Of a stretch of 64,000 nucleotides of DNA, positions 34,593-42,687 are shown piece after piece. Under the pieces are notes generated by a model. It was not told the DNA's origin, searched no databases, and was given only the letters and a program-made list of their open reading frames with translations. Position 1 is the stretch's first letter. The number at the start of each line of letters is the position of its first letter. A program made the position numbers and the translations under genes. Origin of the DNA: Chitinophagaceae bacterium (GTDB lineage: Bacteria > Bacteroidota > Bacteroidia > Chitinophagales > UBA10324); contig CANIPU010000004.1 of assembly GCA_947469485.1 (NCBI GenBank), positions 152,869 to 216,868 of the forward strand, read 5' to 3'.

Positions 34593-36782
34593 TCAGAATT
34601 TTATTTTAACACCTCCACTCAGCACAGCTCCTTCGGTGTGCGTCCATATATCGTCGAAAGTAGGGTTGCTGTGCGGTTCGTTCACCACAGATTTATAACG
34701 GCTTTGGCGGGTGTCGGTAAAGTTTTCGGCATTAATGTAAACCGAAAAATGGTTGAATGGTTTTTCAATCATTGCACCAAACTCCCAATAATGGCTGCTG
34801 TATGTTCCGTTGTTTAAAAACTGCCTGCTGCTATAATATGCCTCCAATCCTGCTTTGAGAAAATCATGTTTTTCATACAACAATGCTATTCCGAGTTTGT
34901 GTTCAGGAATCAGCGCCATTGTTTTAATTCCTTCCTGGTAGTTAGCTGTGGCGTGTGTGTAAGTGTATCCGGTAAAAAGCTTTGCATTTTTGTAACCGAT
35001 TTTGGCATTGGTTTCAAAACCGTACGATTGAATAGACTGTTGTTCGTTCACGAAAAAATAATTCAGCATAGTATCCTGATGCAACACCATCGGACTTTCA
35101 ATTTGTGTGAGGAAAAACATTTGGTTCACACTGAAAAACCAATGATCGGCAAAAGCGGTTTTATAATTAATGTCGGCAGTGCCACCGAAACTTTGCTCTG
35201 AATGTACATTGCTAAGCGCCTGAATATTTTTGTACTGCATGGCTTCGGTTTGTTCGGTAAACAGGGTAGGGGTTTTATAACCAAGCCCCCCTCCAATGCG
35301 CGACGATAATTTATTGGTCCACTTAAACAACAATGAAATACGAGGTAGTATAAAAATTTCATTCCTGGTTCCATCAGCTAAAGTGTAGTTCACATTATCA
35401 ATTCTCATTCCCGCTTCGATAGAAAACTTTTTCGAAGCATCCCATGTATCCTGTAAAAAAATTCCTGAAGTAGTGTTTGTTTGATTTCGTTCAGAACCGC
35501 TTAATGACGGGTCTTCATTAAACTGATCATAAATAAAATTGCCACCTGCAATCACTGCATGTTTTTTTCCTTCGTGTGAATACGACAGTTCATTGTATGC
35601 ATTATAACTGGTTCCGCCGCAATCATAAAGCGGAATCTGAATGGTGCGATGGAAGTAAGCCAAACTTGATTTGAAAACAAGTGCATTGTGTTCCTTCATT
35701 TTTTTCCGGAACTCAATATTCCCTGTGTTCCGAACTGTTTTATTTTTTTCGAAGAAAGCATGAGTACTATCTGCTTTAGAATAAAACATCATTACATCAC
35801 CACCTGTTCGTTCGCCTTGTAAAAAAGTATTGCCGATGATGAGAGTAGTTTTTTCATTCAGATAAAAAAACAATCGGGGTGTAACAGTAAAATCAGTTGA
35901 TTTTGGCAACTCGGTAAAATCATCGCCATCCACATCATAAAATTTCTGCAGGTTCACTAATCCCAAAACAGTGAATCCAAATCTTCCATGCCGTTGTGCA
36001 GTGAAAGCTCCAAAATTAGTTTGACCAATGTGCGATTGATTAATGATGAATTGCGTTTCAGGTTTGTCCTTTGGCGTTTTACTTACAAAGTTTACCACCC
36101 CTGCAATGGCTCCACCTCCATACAAAGTAGAGACAGGACCTTTGATTATTTCTACTTGTTTTAAATCGAGTGGTGGAATTTCCATTACACTCAAACCACC
36201 TGCAAATCCACCAAAGTTCGGATAGCCATCTTTCAGTAGCTGTGTGTACTTGCCATCAAGCCCCTGTATTCGTATGCTTGCATTTGCACTGGTTGCGCTG
36301 GTTTGCTGCACCTGTATTCCCGTACTTTCGTGCAGCAGCATGGATATATTGGCAGGTCGCATGTTGCTTTTTTCTTCTATTTCTTCCAGTTCAATTGCTT
36401 CCACACGAGTCGGAACATTTTCAATGGTTCGCGAACTGCGTGTGGTTTCCACAAAAATTTCTTCCAGTTCAGTATGTTGCGGAATAATTTTAATACTGAT
36501 ATACTCATTTGATTGCAGAGGAAATACAAAGTCCACTTCCTTTTTCTCATATCCGAGGTACGAGATTATGAAATGCTGTTTCCCATCCGGAATGTTTTTT
36601 ATTTCGAGCATTCCGTTATCGTCAGTTAATGCTCCGTTTTGTGTTCCTTTAACAGCAACAGTTACACCCATGAGCAAATCATTGGATTCACTGTCGGTAA
36701 TAATTGCTTTAAAAGTATTTTGAGCGAATACTGTATTCATGCTGAATACAGCACAAAGCAGTACATAGAATATTAATTTCAT
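34593..36782 (-). CDS. TonB-dependent receptor
   Basis: A 729-residue outer-membrane transporter driven by TonB. After the signal peptide (MKLIFYVLLCAVFSMNTVFA) comes a carboxypeptidase-regulatory-like domain (about 23-105; VAVKGTQNGALTDDNGMLEI), as is common in Bacteroidota. The plug domain follows (about 120-240; IRIQGLDGKYTQLLKDGYP and VEIIKGPVSTLYGGGAIAG). The barrel runs to the C-terminus (TEGAVLSGGVKIKF). The ligand is not fixed by sequence. The adjacent Cys/His-rich DUF6660 protein suggests a metal or metallophore, by association. Single gene or operon with 36866-37186. Confidence 0.95.
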   Translation of the reverse strand: MKLIFYVLLCAVFSMNTVFAQNTFKAIITDSESNDLLMGVTVAVKGTQNGALTDDNGMLEIKNIPDGKQHFIISYLGYEKKEVDFVFPLQSNEYISIKIIPQHTELEEIFVETTRSSRTIENVPTRVEAIELEEIEEKSNMRPANISMLLHESTGIQVQQTSATSANASIRIQGLDGKYTQLLKDGYPNFGGFAGGLSVMEIPPLDLKQVEIIKGPVSTLYGGGAIAGVVNFVSKTPKDKPETQFIINQSHIGQTNFGAFTAQRHGRFGFTVLGLVNLQKFYDVDGDDFTELPKSTDFTVTPRLFFYLNEKTTLIIGNTFLQGERTGGDVMMFYSKADSTHAFFEKNKTVRNTGNIEFRKKMKEHNALVFKSSLAYFHRTIQIPLYDCGGTSYNAYNELSYSHEGKKHAVIAGGNFIYDQFNEDPSLSGSERNQTNTTSGIFLQDTWDASKKFSIEAGMRIDNVNYTLADGTRNEIFILPRISLLFKWTNKLSSRIGGGLGYKTPTLFTEQTEAMQYKNIQALSNVHSEQSFGGTADINYKTAFADHWFFSVNQMFFLTQIESPMVLHQDTMLNYFFVNEQQSIQSYGFETNAKIGYKNAKLFTGYTYTHATANYQEGIKTMALIPEHKLGIALLYEKHDFLKAGLEAYYSSRQFLNNGTYSSHYWEFGAMIEKPFNHFSVYINAENFTDTRQSRYKSVVNEPHSNPTFDDIWTHTEGAVLSGGVKIKF

Positions 36783-36865
36783 TTTTTAATCAGTTAGGGG
36801 CGTTTGAATAAATGAACCGGGTGCAATAGCACCAATTAAATAAAACCGTGTAAAACGGAACCTTA

Positions 36866-37186
36866 CTAACTGAACTTCGGAGGCTGCCAGATGGCATAAT
36901 TTTCCTCTGATAAAAAGGATTGACTGATAAAAGAGATGAGTGGTGTTGCAATGCTTTCAATCAAATTACCTGCAACATTTGCATTAAGAACAACTGCTGT
37001 AGAACAGCAACTGCAATTGCAAAAAGGGCTGCAACTGTTATCATCTTCTTCGTGATGTTCCAACGCTGATTGCAAAGTAGTTGGAGTTTCATGCTCATGA
37101 CTGTTACAAGTGTCGCTGCATGGCACCAAAACAAGTCCAAGCATATATACTGCTAAAATTATTGACAGGTAATTTCTCAATTGCAC
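36866..37186 (-). CDS. DUF6660-like Cys/His-rich small exported protein
   Basis: A 106-residue protein with an N-terminal hydrophobic segment (MQLRNYLSIILAVYMLGLVLVPC). Next comes a Cys/His-rich cluster: CSDTCNSHEHE near residue 23, then LEHHEEDDNSCSPFCNCSCC. The rest is a short hydrophobic region ending EENYAIWQPPKFS. This matches what I know of the DUF6660 family, which usually lies just upstream of TonB-dependent receptors in Bacteroidota. The residues look suited to bind a transition metal, so a periplasmic metal-binding or sensing role is inferred. It is 83 bp upstream of the receptor and probably in its operon. Confidence 0.82.
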   Translation of the reverse strand: MQLRNYLSIILAVYMLGLVLVPCSDTCNSHEHETPTTLQSALEHHEEDDNSCSPFCNCSCCSTAVVLNANVAGNLIESIATPLISFISQSFLSEENYAIWQPPKFS

Positions 37187-37390
37187 GGCAACAAATATAA
37201 TGGAATTGACATTGGGTTGTCATTAATCCATTCAATCAGTTTTTTACATAATTTTTTATACCTGACCATGCAGCCATACTTTAATGTGTAACACAAAAAT
37301 TAATGATGCTCTTATACCAATTTAATTATTCATTCAAATTGCAATAAGTCAATACATTAAGCACATAAAAAGGAAAGCAATTTTTTACTG

Positions 37391-37552
37391 TTAACGATGC
37401 GCCATCCAGTTTTTGCGCTCATCATCCATCTTCTGTTCCATCGAGTCATCAATCTTTAATAGTTCAGTAATGTGTTTTGATTTTTGCAGGTAGGCGAGTA
37501 TATCCTTCTGATCATCGAACAGCATGTTGTAAGTAATAAAGGTTTTATTCAC
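37391..37552 (-). CDS. Small protein gene overlapping the gene at 37545
   Basis: An in-frame open stretch of 53 codons starts with GTG at 37552 (or ATG at 37525, giving 44) and ends with TAA at 37391. Translation from GTG begins with NKTFITYNMLFDDQKDI, and it ends DDERKNWMAHR. The composition (charged, helical, with a heptad-like LAYLQKSKHITELLK stretch) looks like a real small protein. The GTG lies 8 bp inside the end of the previous gene, an arrangement seen in coupled operons. The evidence is modest, as no homologue is known to me. Confidence 0.5.
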   Translation of the reverse strand: MNKTFITYNMLFDDQKDILAYLQKSKHITELLKIDDSMEQKMDDERKNWMAHR

Positions 37553-38057
37553 CGTTACATTTTTTTTCCATATACATTAATCCGATGATCACCCCGCTTT
37601 CTGCCCTTGTTACTATTTTGGTCGGCTGACCTTCAATTAGTTTTTCAATGGTGCCACGACCAATATATCTGAAGTTTTTATGAAAATGTTTAATCATATC
37701 AAACGGTTTCACATAGCCCAAATTGCATCGTTCATTATACCGGCGATAAAAGTGCCTGGTATTTATCTCCAGTTCAAACTCATCTTCTGTAACCATTAGT
37801 TCAATGGTTCTGAACCCGTTGTTATCGTTCGTATGCAGCAGGTAGGTGATGTTGGTAGCAAGATGAATATCGCGATGCAGTTCATAAAAAACAAAGTAGT
37901 GATTTTTTCTGATGGTAAACAATTCAACACAAACTTTAGCATGCTGCTGATTGGTTGCTAAAAATTTTCGCCGCACAGTAAGTACCTGTGCCTTAGCTTT
38001 TGCATCTAATTCATTACGCTCTTTTAAAACCTCATTAAACATTTGCTCAAAACTCAT
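37545..38057 (-). CDS. Hypothetical protein
   Basis: A 170-residue protein, counted from the Met at 38057 (MSFEQMFNEVLKERNELDAK). Two further in-frame Met codons lie up to nine codons upstream, so the start is uncertain. There is no signal peptide or membrane segment. The middle has strands alternating with charged loops (KVCVELFTIRKNHYFVFYEL, TIELMVTEDEFELEINTRHF). Then come basic motifs (YRRYNERCNLG, RYIGRGTIEKLIEG) and the hydrophobic end VIIGLMYMEKK. I do not recognise a family. A small gene (37391-37552) overlaps its 3' end, and both could be co-translated. Confidence 0.72.
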   Translation of the reverse strand: MSFEQMFNEVLKERNELDAKAKAQVLTVRRKFLATNQQHAKVCVELFTIRKNHYFVFYELHRDIHLATNITYLLHTNDNNGFRTIELMVTEDEFELEINTRHFYRRYNERCNLGYVKPFDMIKHFHKNFRYIGRGTIEKLIEGQPTKIVTRAESGVIIGLMYMEKKCNGE

Positions 38058-38245
38058 GGTGTGTACTATCATGATCCGAAACAATTTAATTGAACGATAA
38101 ATTTTTACTCTTTAAGAGGAGGAATAATTGAATGTTAAAAATATAAATTGTAGCTGAAATTAAATACTCCTTGTTGCAGTTTGTTCGTTAAATATTTTTT
38201 TCCTGTTTAAGTTTACAAACACTTCACCCTTTCATTAATCCACCA

Positions 38246-38509
38246 TTGAATAAAATCATCAAACGCGAAATAGAAGTTGCTTTCTCAAAGCATTCGCAGG
38301 CCATATGGATACGGGTGTTGAAATATATTGTACTCACGGTATTGATTTTTTTCTTTTGGAAAAACGCGGCATTCTGGTATGGTTTAATTGCAGTATTCGT
38401 GTTGTCACTAATCGCACATTTATTTTACCGCTACAAAACAGCCGCATGGACAAAGAGTTATGGCGGATGGAAACACGAGAGCGACAGAGAGAAAAAACCT
38501 TTTGATTAA
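38246..38509 (+). CDS. Small membrane protein of unknown function
   Basis: An 87-residue protein beginning at a TTG codon (38246); no ATG is available further upstream in frame. Two hydrophobic segments are visible, WIRVLKYIVLTVLIFFFW (about 21-38) and AFWYGLIAVFVLSLIAHLFY (about 42-61). The basic N-terminus (KIIKREIEVAFSKHSQ) and the charged C-terminus (YKTAAWTKSYGGWKHESDRE) flank them. An inner-membrane hairpin is the likely topology. No family recognised. Overlapping frames on both strands are shadows. Confidence 0.68.
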   Translation: MNKIIKREIEVAFSKHSQAIWIRVLKYIVLTVLIFFFWKNAAFWYGLIAVFVLSLIAHLFYRYKTAAWTKSYGGWKHESDREKKPFD

Positions 38510-38663
38510 AGCATCTGTCAATAATTGATTTATCCACTAATAATTAAGTAGTCCATTTTTATCAATCTGTTATAGTAACAGCATAAATTCCAAATTAATT
38601 ACCTCAAAAAACTGAATTTTTATGAGTCAGGTGATTTTATTTTTGATTGATTAATAAATTTTT

Positions 38664-38999
38664 ATGCGCAAATTTATTTTCGGTCTCAGCTGTATAATCA
38701 TAGAACTGCTTACATTGTGCACACCGGTTGAACATGCCTGCTTCAATTATTATCCCGAAGCTCCCGATACATCTACTGTAGTTTACTTCGATCCATCGTG
38801 TACTGATTTGGCGTTCACTTATAAATGGTCGTTTGGCGATGGAACACCTGACTCAACTATTCTTGGACAGGCAGTACCCATCGGGCATAAATATTCTGCT
38901 CCCGGTACTTATACTGTTGTATTGAATGCCGTTCGGAAGGATGGAGTTTCATTCCGAAAAGGAAAAACTCAAGTGTCAGAAAAGGTGGTGGTACATTGA
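38664..38999 (+). CDS. Secreted PKD-domain protein
   Basis: A 111-residue exported protein. The signal peptide (MRKFIFGLSCIIIELLTLC, ending near EHA) is followed by a single PKD-type immunoglobulin-like domain. YKWSFGDGTPDST and GHKYSAPGTYTVVLNAV are the typical PKD motifs (WxFGDG and a Gly-Thr-Tyr turn). PKD domains usually mediate protein or carbohydrate contacts at the cell surface, often as modules in larger proteins. Here the domain stands alone, and the C-terminal tail (SEKVVVH) resembles T9SS tails but lacks a full sorting domain. Confidence 0.86.
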   Translation: MRKFIFGLSCIIIELLTLCTPVEHACFNYYPEAPDTSTVVYFDPSCTDLAFTYKWSFGDGTPDSTILGQAVPIGHKYSAPGTYTVVLNAVRKDGVSFRKGKTQVSEKVVVH

Positions 39000-39122
39000 A
39001 TTTATTTTGTTGCCAGACTTTGTAACATTAAAATTCATACAGCCTCGTGTTTAACTGCAGTGCTATAAATTTTTGTCAAAATAATTTCCCGTTATATTTC
39101 CATTCTCTAATTGATTATAGCT

Positions 39123-39914
39123 ATGCGTAATAAAGTTTTAAAACCTATTGGAAGAAGAACAGGGCACTTCGTGTGGCGCAACCACGAGTTGTTCCGCATT
39201 GAAGCATTAAGTGATGCGGTAATTGCATTTGCTGTTACACTAACAATAGTATCGCTTGAAGTTCCTGTTACTTTTCATGAGTTGCTTGAAGGAATGAAGG
39301 GTATGGTTGGTTTCGGCATTTGTTTTACTTTTTTGTTTTTAATCTGGTACAAGCAATATTTATTTTTCCGTTACTTCGGTTTGCGCGACCGTACCACTGT
39401 TGTATTAAATGCGGTATTGCTTTTTGTTGTTTTGTTTTATGTGTATCCGCTGAAGTTTTTGTTTTCAATTTTAGCTGGTGGCGGCATTCAGGTAGAACAC
39501 AATGGAGAAATTATAAACCGCATTGCTTCAGGTTTTGAAATGCAACAGCTGATGGTAGTATATAGTGCAGGATTCATGGCGGTTTATCTCATGTTGTTTT
39601 TTCTTTATCACCATGCATGGCGAAACAGAATTGCACTTCACTTGAGCCAGGTGGAACTGTTCAACTTGAAAACAGAATTGTATCAGGATGTTTTAATGAT
39701 GGCAACAGGCGCGGTTTCTATTTCAGTTGCATTGATATTATCGGATAATGAATCAGGCAGTGCAGGTATGGTTTATATTTTAATAGGACCTGCGATCAGC
39801 ATTTTTCACTCCATCAGAATTCGTATGTTAAAGAAAAGTGTAACCGAGCAACAACTTGAAGACCATGCCATAGCAGTCGATAAAAGCAAAAGCAATAAAC
39901 ACACTATATCTTAA
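39123..39914 (+). CDS. TMEM175-like potassium channel protein (DUF1211)
   Basis: A 263-residue integral membrane protein. ATG 39123 is preferred over the in-frame TTG 12 bp upstream. The first transmembrane segment carries RIEALSDAVIAFAVTL, the signature of the TMEM175 family (residues about 25-40), in which the RxxxxSD motif and hydrophobic gate residues line the K+ pore. Further membrane segments follow (GMVGFGICFTFLFLIWYKQY, VVLNAVLLFVVLFYVYPLKF, FMAVYLMLFFLYHHAW). The N-terminal GRRTGHFVWRNHELF stretch is hydrophilic. Potassium conductance is inferred from family knowledge. Confidence 0.88.
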   Translation: MRNKVLKPIGRRTGHFVWRNHELFRIEALSDAVIAFAVTLTIVSLEVPVTFHELLEGMKGMVGFGICFTFLFLIWYKQYLFFRYFGLRDRTTVVLNAVLLFVVLFYVYPLKFLFSILAGGGIQVEHNGEIINRIASGFEMQQLMVVYSAGFMAVYLMLFFLYHHAWRNRIALHLSQVELFNLKTELYQDVLMMATGAVSISVALILSDNESGSAGMVYILIGPAISIFHSIRIRMLKKSVTEQQLEDHAIAVDKSKSNKHTIS

Positions 39915-40033
39915 TAGCTTATAAAGAAAAAACAGATTAGTAACCCGCATTAAGTTTTCTCATTTAGCTTAATGCATAAAAAATTTTGTGGAAATATGTA
40001 TTGCATCGATTCTTACAATAAATAATTATTGAA

Positions 40034-40558
40034 ATGGTCAGATTTATGCTTTTGCAATTCTTGTTTTTTTATTCAATGAATGGAATTGCTCAAACAACTG
40101 AAAAGTCAAAGCAGGATAGTTTGCGGAAAGTTTTTTATGGTAAATATTCTTACACGCATTCTTATGGATTTGAAAATATTGATATGGGCAATGGTGTACA
40201 TATGGAGGTTATTCCGTTTTCCGATGAAGTCACTTATTACGAAATGGAATTGTATCGTTTCGGAAGTTTTGCGCGTGAAGTATCAAGCAACAAAAATGAC
40301 TTTCCGTTTTTTCACCACATTGATTTCGGAACATGGAGAATGGATGGTGATACGCTGTTTTTAATAGTAACAGAAATTGAATACAAAGACATGTTCAGTC
40401 TTTATCCTCCTTATCAAGGCGCATTATCACAATGTGTTCCGGTTGAAAATTCAATAGAAGAAAGAATGTATCTCGTTCAGGGAAATTATTTCTGCAACTA
40501 CCTTGACTGGCAGGCCAATCGTGATTACAGCATTTGTTATTCGAAAAGAGAATATTAA
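40034..40558 (+). CDS. Secreted protein of unknown function
   Basis: A 174-residue exported protein with a signal peptide (MVRFMLLQFLFFYSMNGIAQ). The mature part is Tyr-, Phe- and Glu-rich with strand-like stretches, such as GVHMEVIPFSDEVTYYEMEL and FGTWRMDGDTLFLIVTEIEY. The end has a Cys-containing segment (GALSQCVPVENSIEERMYLV, then QGNYFCNYLDW). I do not recognise the family; a small lipocalin-like barrel is possible. Single gene. Confidence 0.75.
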   Translation: MVRFMLLQFLFFYSMNGIAQTTEKSKQDSLRKVFYGKYSYTHSYGFENIDMGNGVHMEVIPFSDEVTYYEMELYRFGSFAREVSSNKNDFPFFHHIDFGTWRMDGDTLFLIVTEIEYKDMFSLYPPYQGALSQCVPVENSIEERMYLVQGNYFCNYLDWQANRDYSICYSKREY

Positions 40559-40720
40559 AATGTTCTTCATCATCAATTCTTTTTACAATAAGAAATACCC
40601 GGTGAAACCATCTTTTCCCATTTGATGAATTATTTTGCCGCAACAGAACCAAATATTAATTTGCACCATTATGAACCTTATCTAAATGATGAGGGTTTTA
40701 CAAAAAACTTAAATAGAAAA

Positions 40721-41200
40721 ATGAATAATCAACTACTGGTAAAAATGGCGCTCGATAACTGGAACGCTAAAGTAAAAGACCTCGATAAACTTCTTTCTCT
40801 TCTGACTGATGAACAATTAATGTCTGATGTTGCGCCTGGTCGCAATAGTGGCTATTACTTACTCGGGCATTTAACCGCAGTGAATGACCACATGTTGCCA
40901 TTACTTGGTTTTGGTGAGCAACAATTTCCACAATTGAACGAACTTTTTATCAGAACTCCTGACAAATCAAAGTCTCAAAATATATCAGCAAGCGATTTAA
41001 GGAATTACTGGAATGCCAGCAATGCTAATCTTAATGAGCATTTTAGTAAGATGCAACCGGAAGATTGGTTTATGAAACACACTTCAGTAACTGAAGAAGA
41101 TTTCGCAAAAGAGCCCCATCGCAATAAATTAAACATTATCATCAGTCGTGCTACTCATCTTGCCTATCATACCGGGCAAATGGCATTGTTAAAGAAATAA
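40721..41200 (+). CDS. DinB-family metal-binding protein
   Basis: A 159-residue four-helix-bundle protein of the DinB/YfiT type. ATG 40721 is preferred since a DinB domain starts near MNNQLLVKMALDNWN, and the in-frame TTG at 40622 adds 33 odd residues. The probable metal ligands are His50 (LLGHLTAVNDH), His146 and His150 (RATHLAYHTGQ). The family includes metal-dependent thiol or hydrolase enzymes, with no specific assignment possible here. A second DinB-type gene lies 3.3 kb downstream; the two are not close homologues. Confidence 0.85.
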   Translation: MNNQLLVKMALDNWNAKVKDLDKLLSLLTDEQLMSDVAPGRNSGYYLLGHLTAVNDHMLPLLGFGEQQFPQLNELFIRTPDKSKSQNISASDLRNYWNASNANLNEHFSKMQPEDWFMKHTSVTEEDFAKEPHRNKLNIIISRATHLAYHTGQMALLKK

Positions 41201-41221
41201 GGTTTAATACTTATTAAGAAC

Positions 41222-42628
41222 TTACTTATTATTTAACAAAACCCCTTTTACTGTTTCAAGTATTTCATTCACACCTTCCTTTGAAGGTGCTTCGGCATAA
41301 ACGCGCAACAGAGGTTCTGTGCCTGATGGTCGAATCATGAACCATTCGTTATCGCTCAGGTGGTACTTGAATCCATCAATGTCTTCAGTGCGAACAGGCT
41401 TATATTTTCCAAACGATGAATATTTTTTCTCTAAGCAGTTTTTAATGATTTGTTGCTTGAGTGATTCTTCGAGATGCAAATCCAGGCGATCGAAATAAAA
41501 AGGTCCTACAACATCATATACTTCCTGAATAATCTGCTTCATGGTTTTTCCGGTCTTCGCCATAAACTCGAGCAACACCAATCCATCCCATATTCCATCA
41601 CGCTCCGGTATGTGGCCCTTCACAGCAATGCCTCCTGATTCTTCGCCACCAACAAGTACATCTTCATGCACCATTTTTTCGCTGATGTATTTGAAACCAA
41701 TCTTTGTGACTTCAACAGGAATATTATACTTCGCACACAACTTGCGTACTTTCTCTGAAACAGAAAACGCAATAACAACCTTACCAGTCATCTTTTTATA
41801 CTGCGACAAATAATGGATCAATAAAAGAATGATGTGATGAGCATCTACGAAATTTCCATCCTCATCATACATACCTATTCTGTCCGCATCACCATCTGTA
41901 GCCAAACCGGTGAGTTTTCCTTTTGCTGATTTAATGGTTCGAGCCAACTCCTGTAAATTTCTGTCGAGTGGTTCAGGCGGAGTTCCCTTAAATGATGGAT
42001 TAAAATCGCAATGCAATAACAAAGGCGCTGTTAAAATCTGAGGAATAACATTTTGCCCTGCGCCATACATGGCATCATAAGCCAGATGAATTTCACTTTC
42101 ATTAATTGCTTTAAGATCGAAGCCATTCTTTACCTGTTCAATGTAATTTCCTTCGAGGTTCACATATTCAATCAAACCTTTTACAATATATGATTCAATC
42201 GAATCTTTTACTTCAATAGTAGTTTCAGGAATTAAATCTTCCACTTGTTGAATCACATCAGGTGAAGATGGTCCGCCATGATTTCCTTTTAATTTAAAAC
42301 CATTATAAGTAGGAGGGTTATGGCTTGCTGTAATTACCACACCTAACCCAACTTTGTATTGCACACATCCAAGAGAAACCATTGGAGTACTCGCAAAACT
42401 TTTTGCTAAATAAACTTTGATGCCTTCGCTGCAAAAAACTTTCGCTGCAGTTTCAGAAAACAATTGACCACCAAACCGGCAATCATAACCAATTACCACT
42501 GATTTGTTTTCAGCATATTTATTTATCCAATCGGCAGTTGCTTTGCTTACCCTCGCCACATTTGCTACGGTATAATCTTTTGCAATAATTGCTCTCCATC
42601 CGTCGGTTCCGAATTTTATTTTATCCAT
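41222..42628 (-). CDS. Phosphohexomutase (phosphoglucomutase/phosphomannomutase)
   Basis: A 468-residue enzyme of the alpha-D-phosphohexomutase superfamily. The phosphoserine loop is TASHNPPTYNG (Ser102), the Mg2+ loop is DGDADR (245-250), the sugar loop is GGEESGG (327-333), and the phosphate-binding loop is RPSGTEPLLRVYAEA near residue 440. It interconverts hexose 1- and 6-phosphates, feeding cell-envelope sugar nucleotides or glycogen. Whether glucose or mannose is preferred cannot be told. Length is standard. It is 22 bp from the convergent DinB gene and lies near recN on the same strand. Confidence 0.95.
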   Translation of the reverse strand: MDKIKFGTDGWRAIIAKDYTVANVARVSKATADWINKYAENKSVVIGYDCRFGGQLFSETAAKVFCSEGIKVYLAKSFASTPMVSLGCVQYKVGLGVVITASHNPPTYNGFKLKGNHGGPSSPDVIQQVEDLIPETTIEVKDSIESYIVKGLIEYVNLEGNYIEQVKNGFDLKAINESEIHLAYDAMYGAGQNVIPQILTAPLLLHCDFNPSFKGTPPEPLDRNLQELARTIKSAKGKLTGLATDGDADRIGMYDEDGNFVDAHHIILLLIHYLSQYKKMTGKVVIAFSVSEKVRKLCAKYNIPVEVTKIGFKYISEKMVHEDVLVGGEESGGIAVKGHIPERDGIWDGLVLLEFMAKTGKTMKQIIQEVYDVVGPFYFDRLDLHLEESLKQQIIKNCLEKKYSSFGKYKPVRTEDIDGFKYHLSDNEWFMIRPSGTEPLLRVYAEAPSKEGVNEILETVKGVLLNNK

Positions 42629-42687
42629 TCAAAAAAATTGAGGGTGCGAAAATAATTGTTTCAGTTGAGTGAAATAAATGTGAAATA

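Noticed and set aside
36170..36723. Overlapping plus-strand frames of 105 to 159 codons
   Set aside because: They cover the plug and N-terminal part of the TonB receptor in the opposite sense; composition (Ser/Phe/Cys-rich) is that of an antisense frame.
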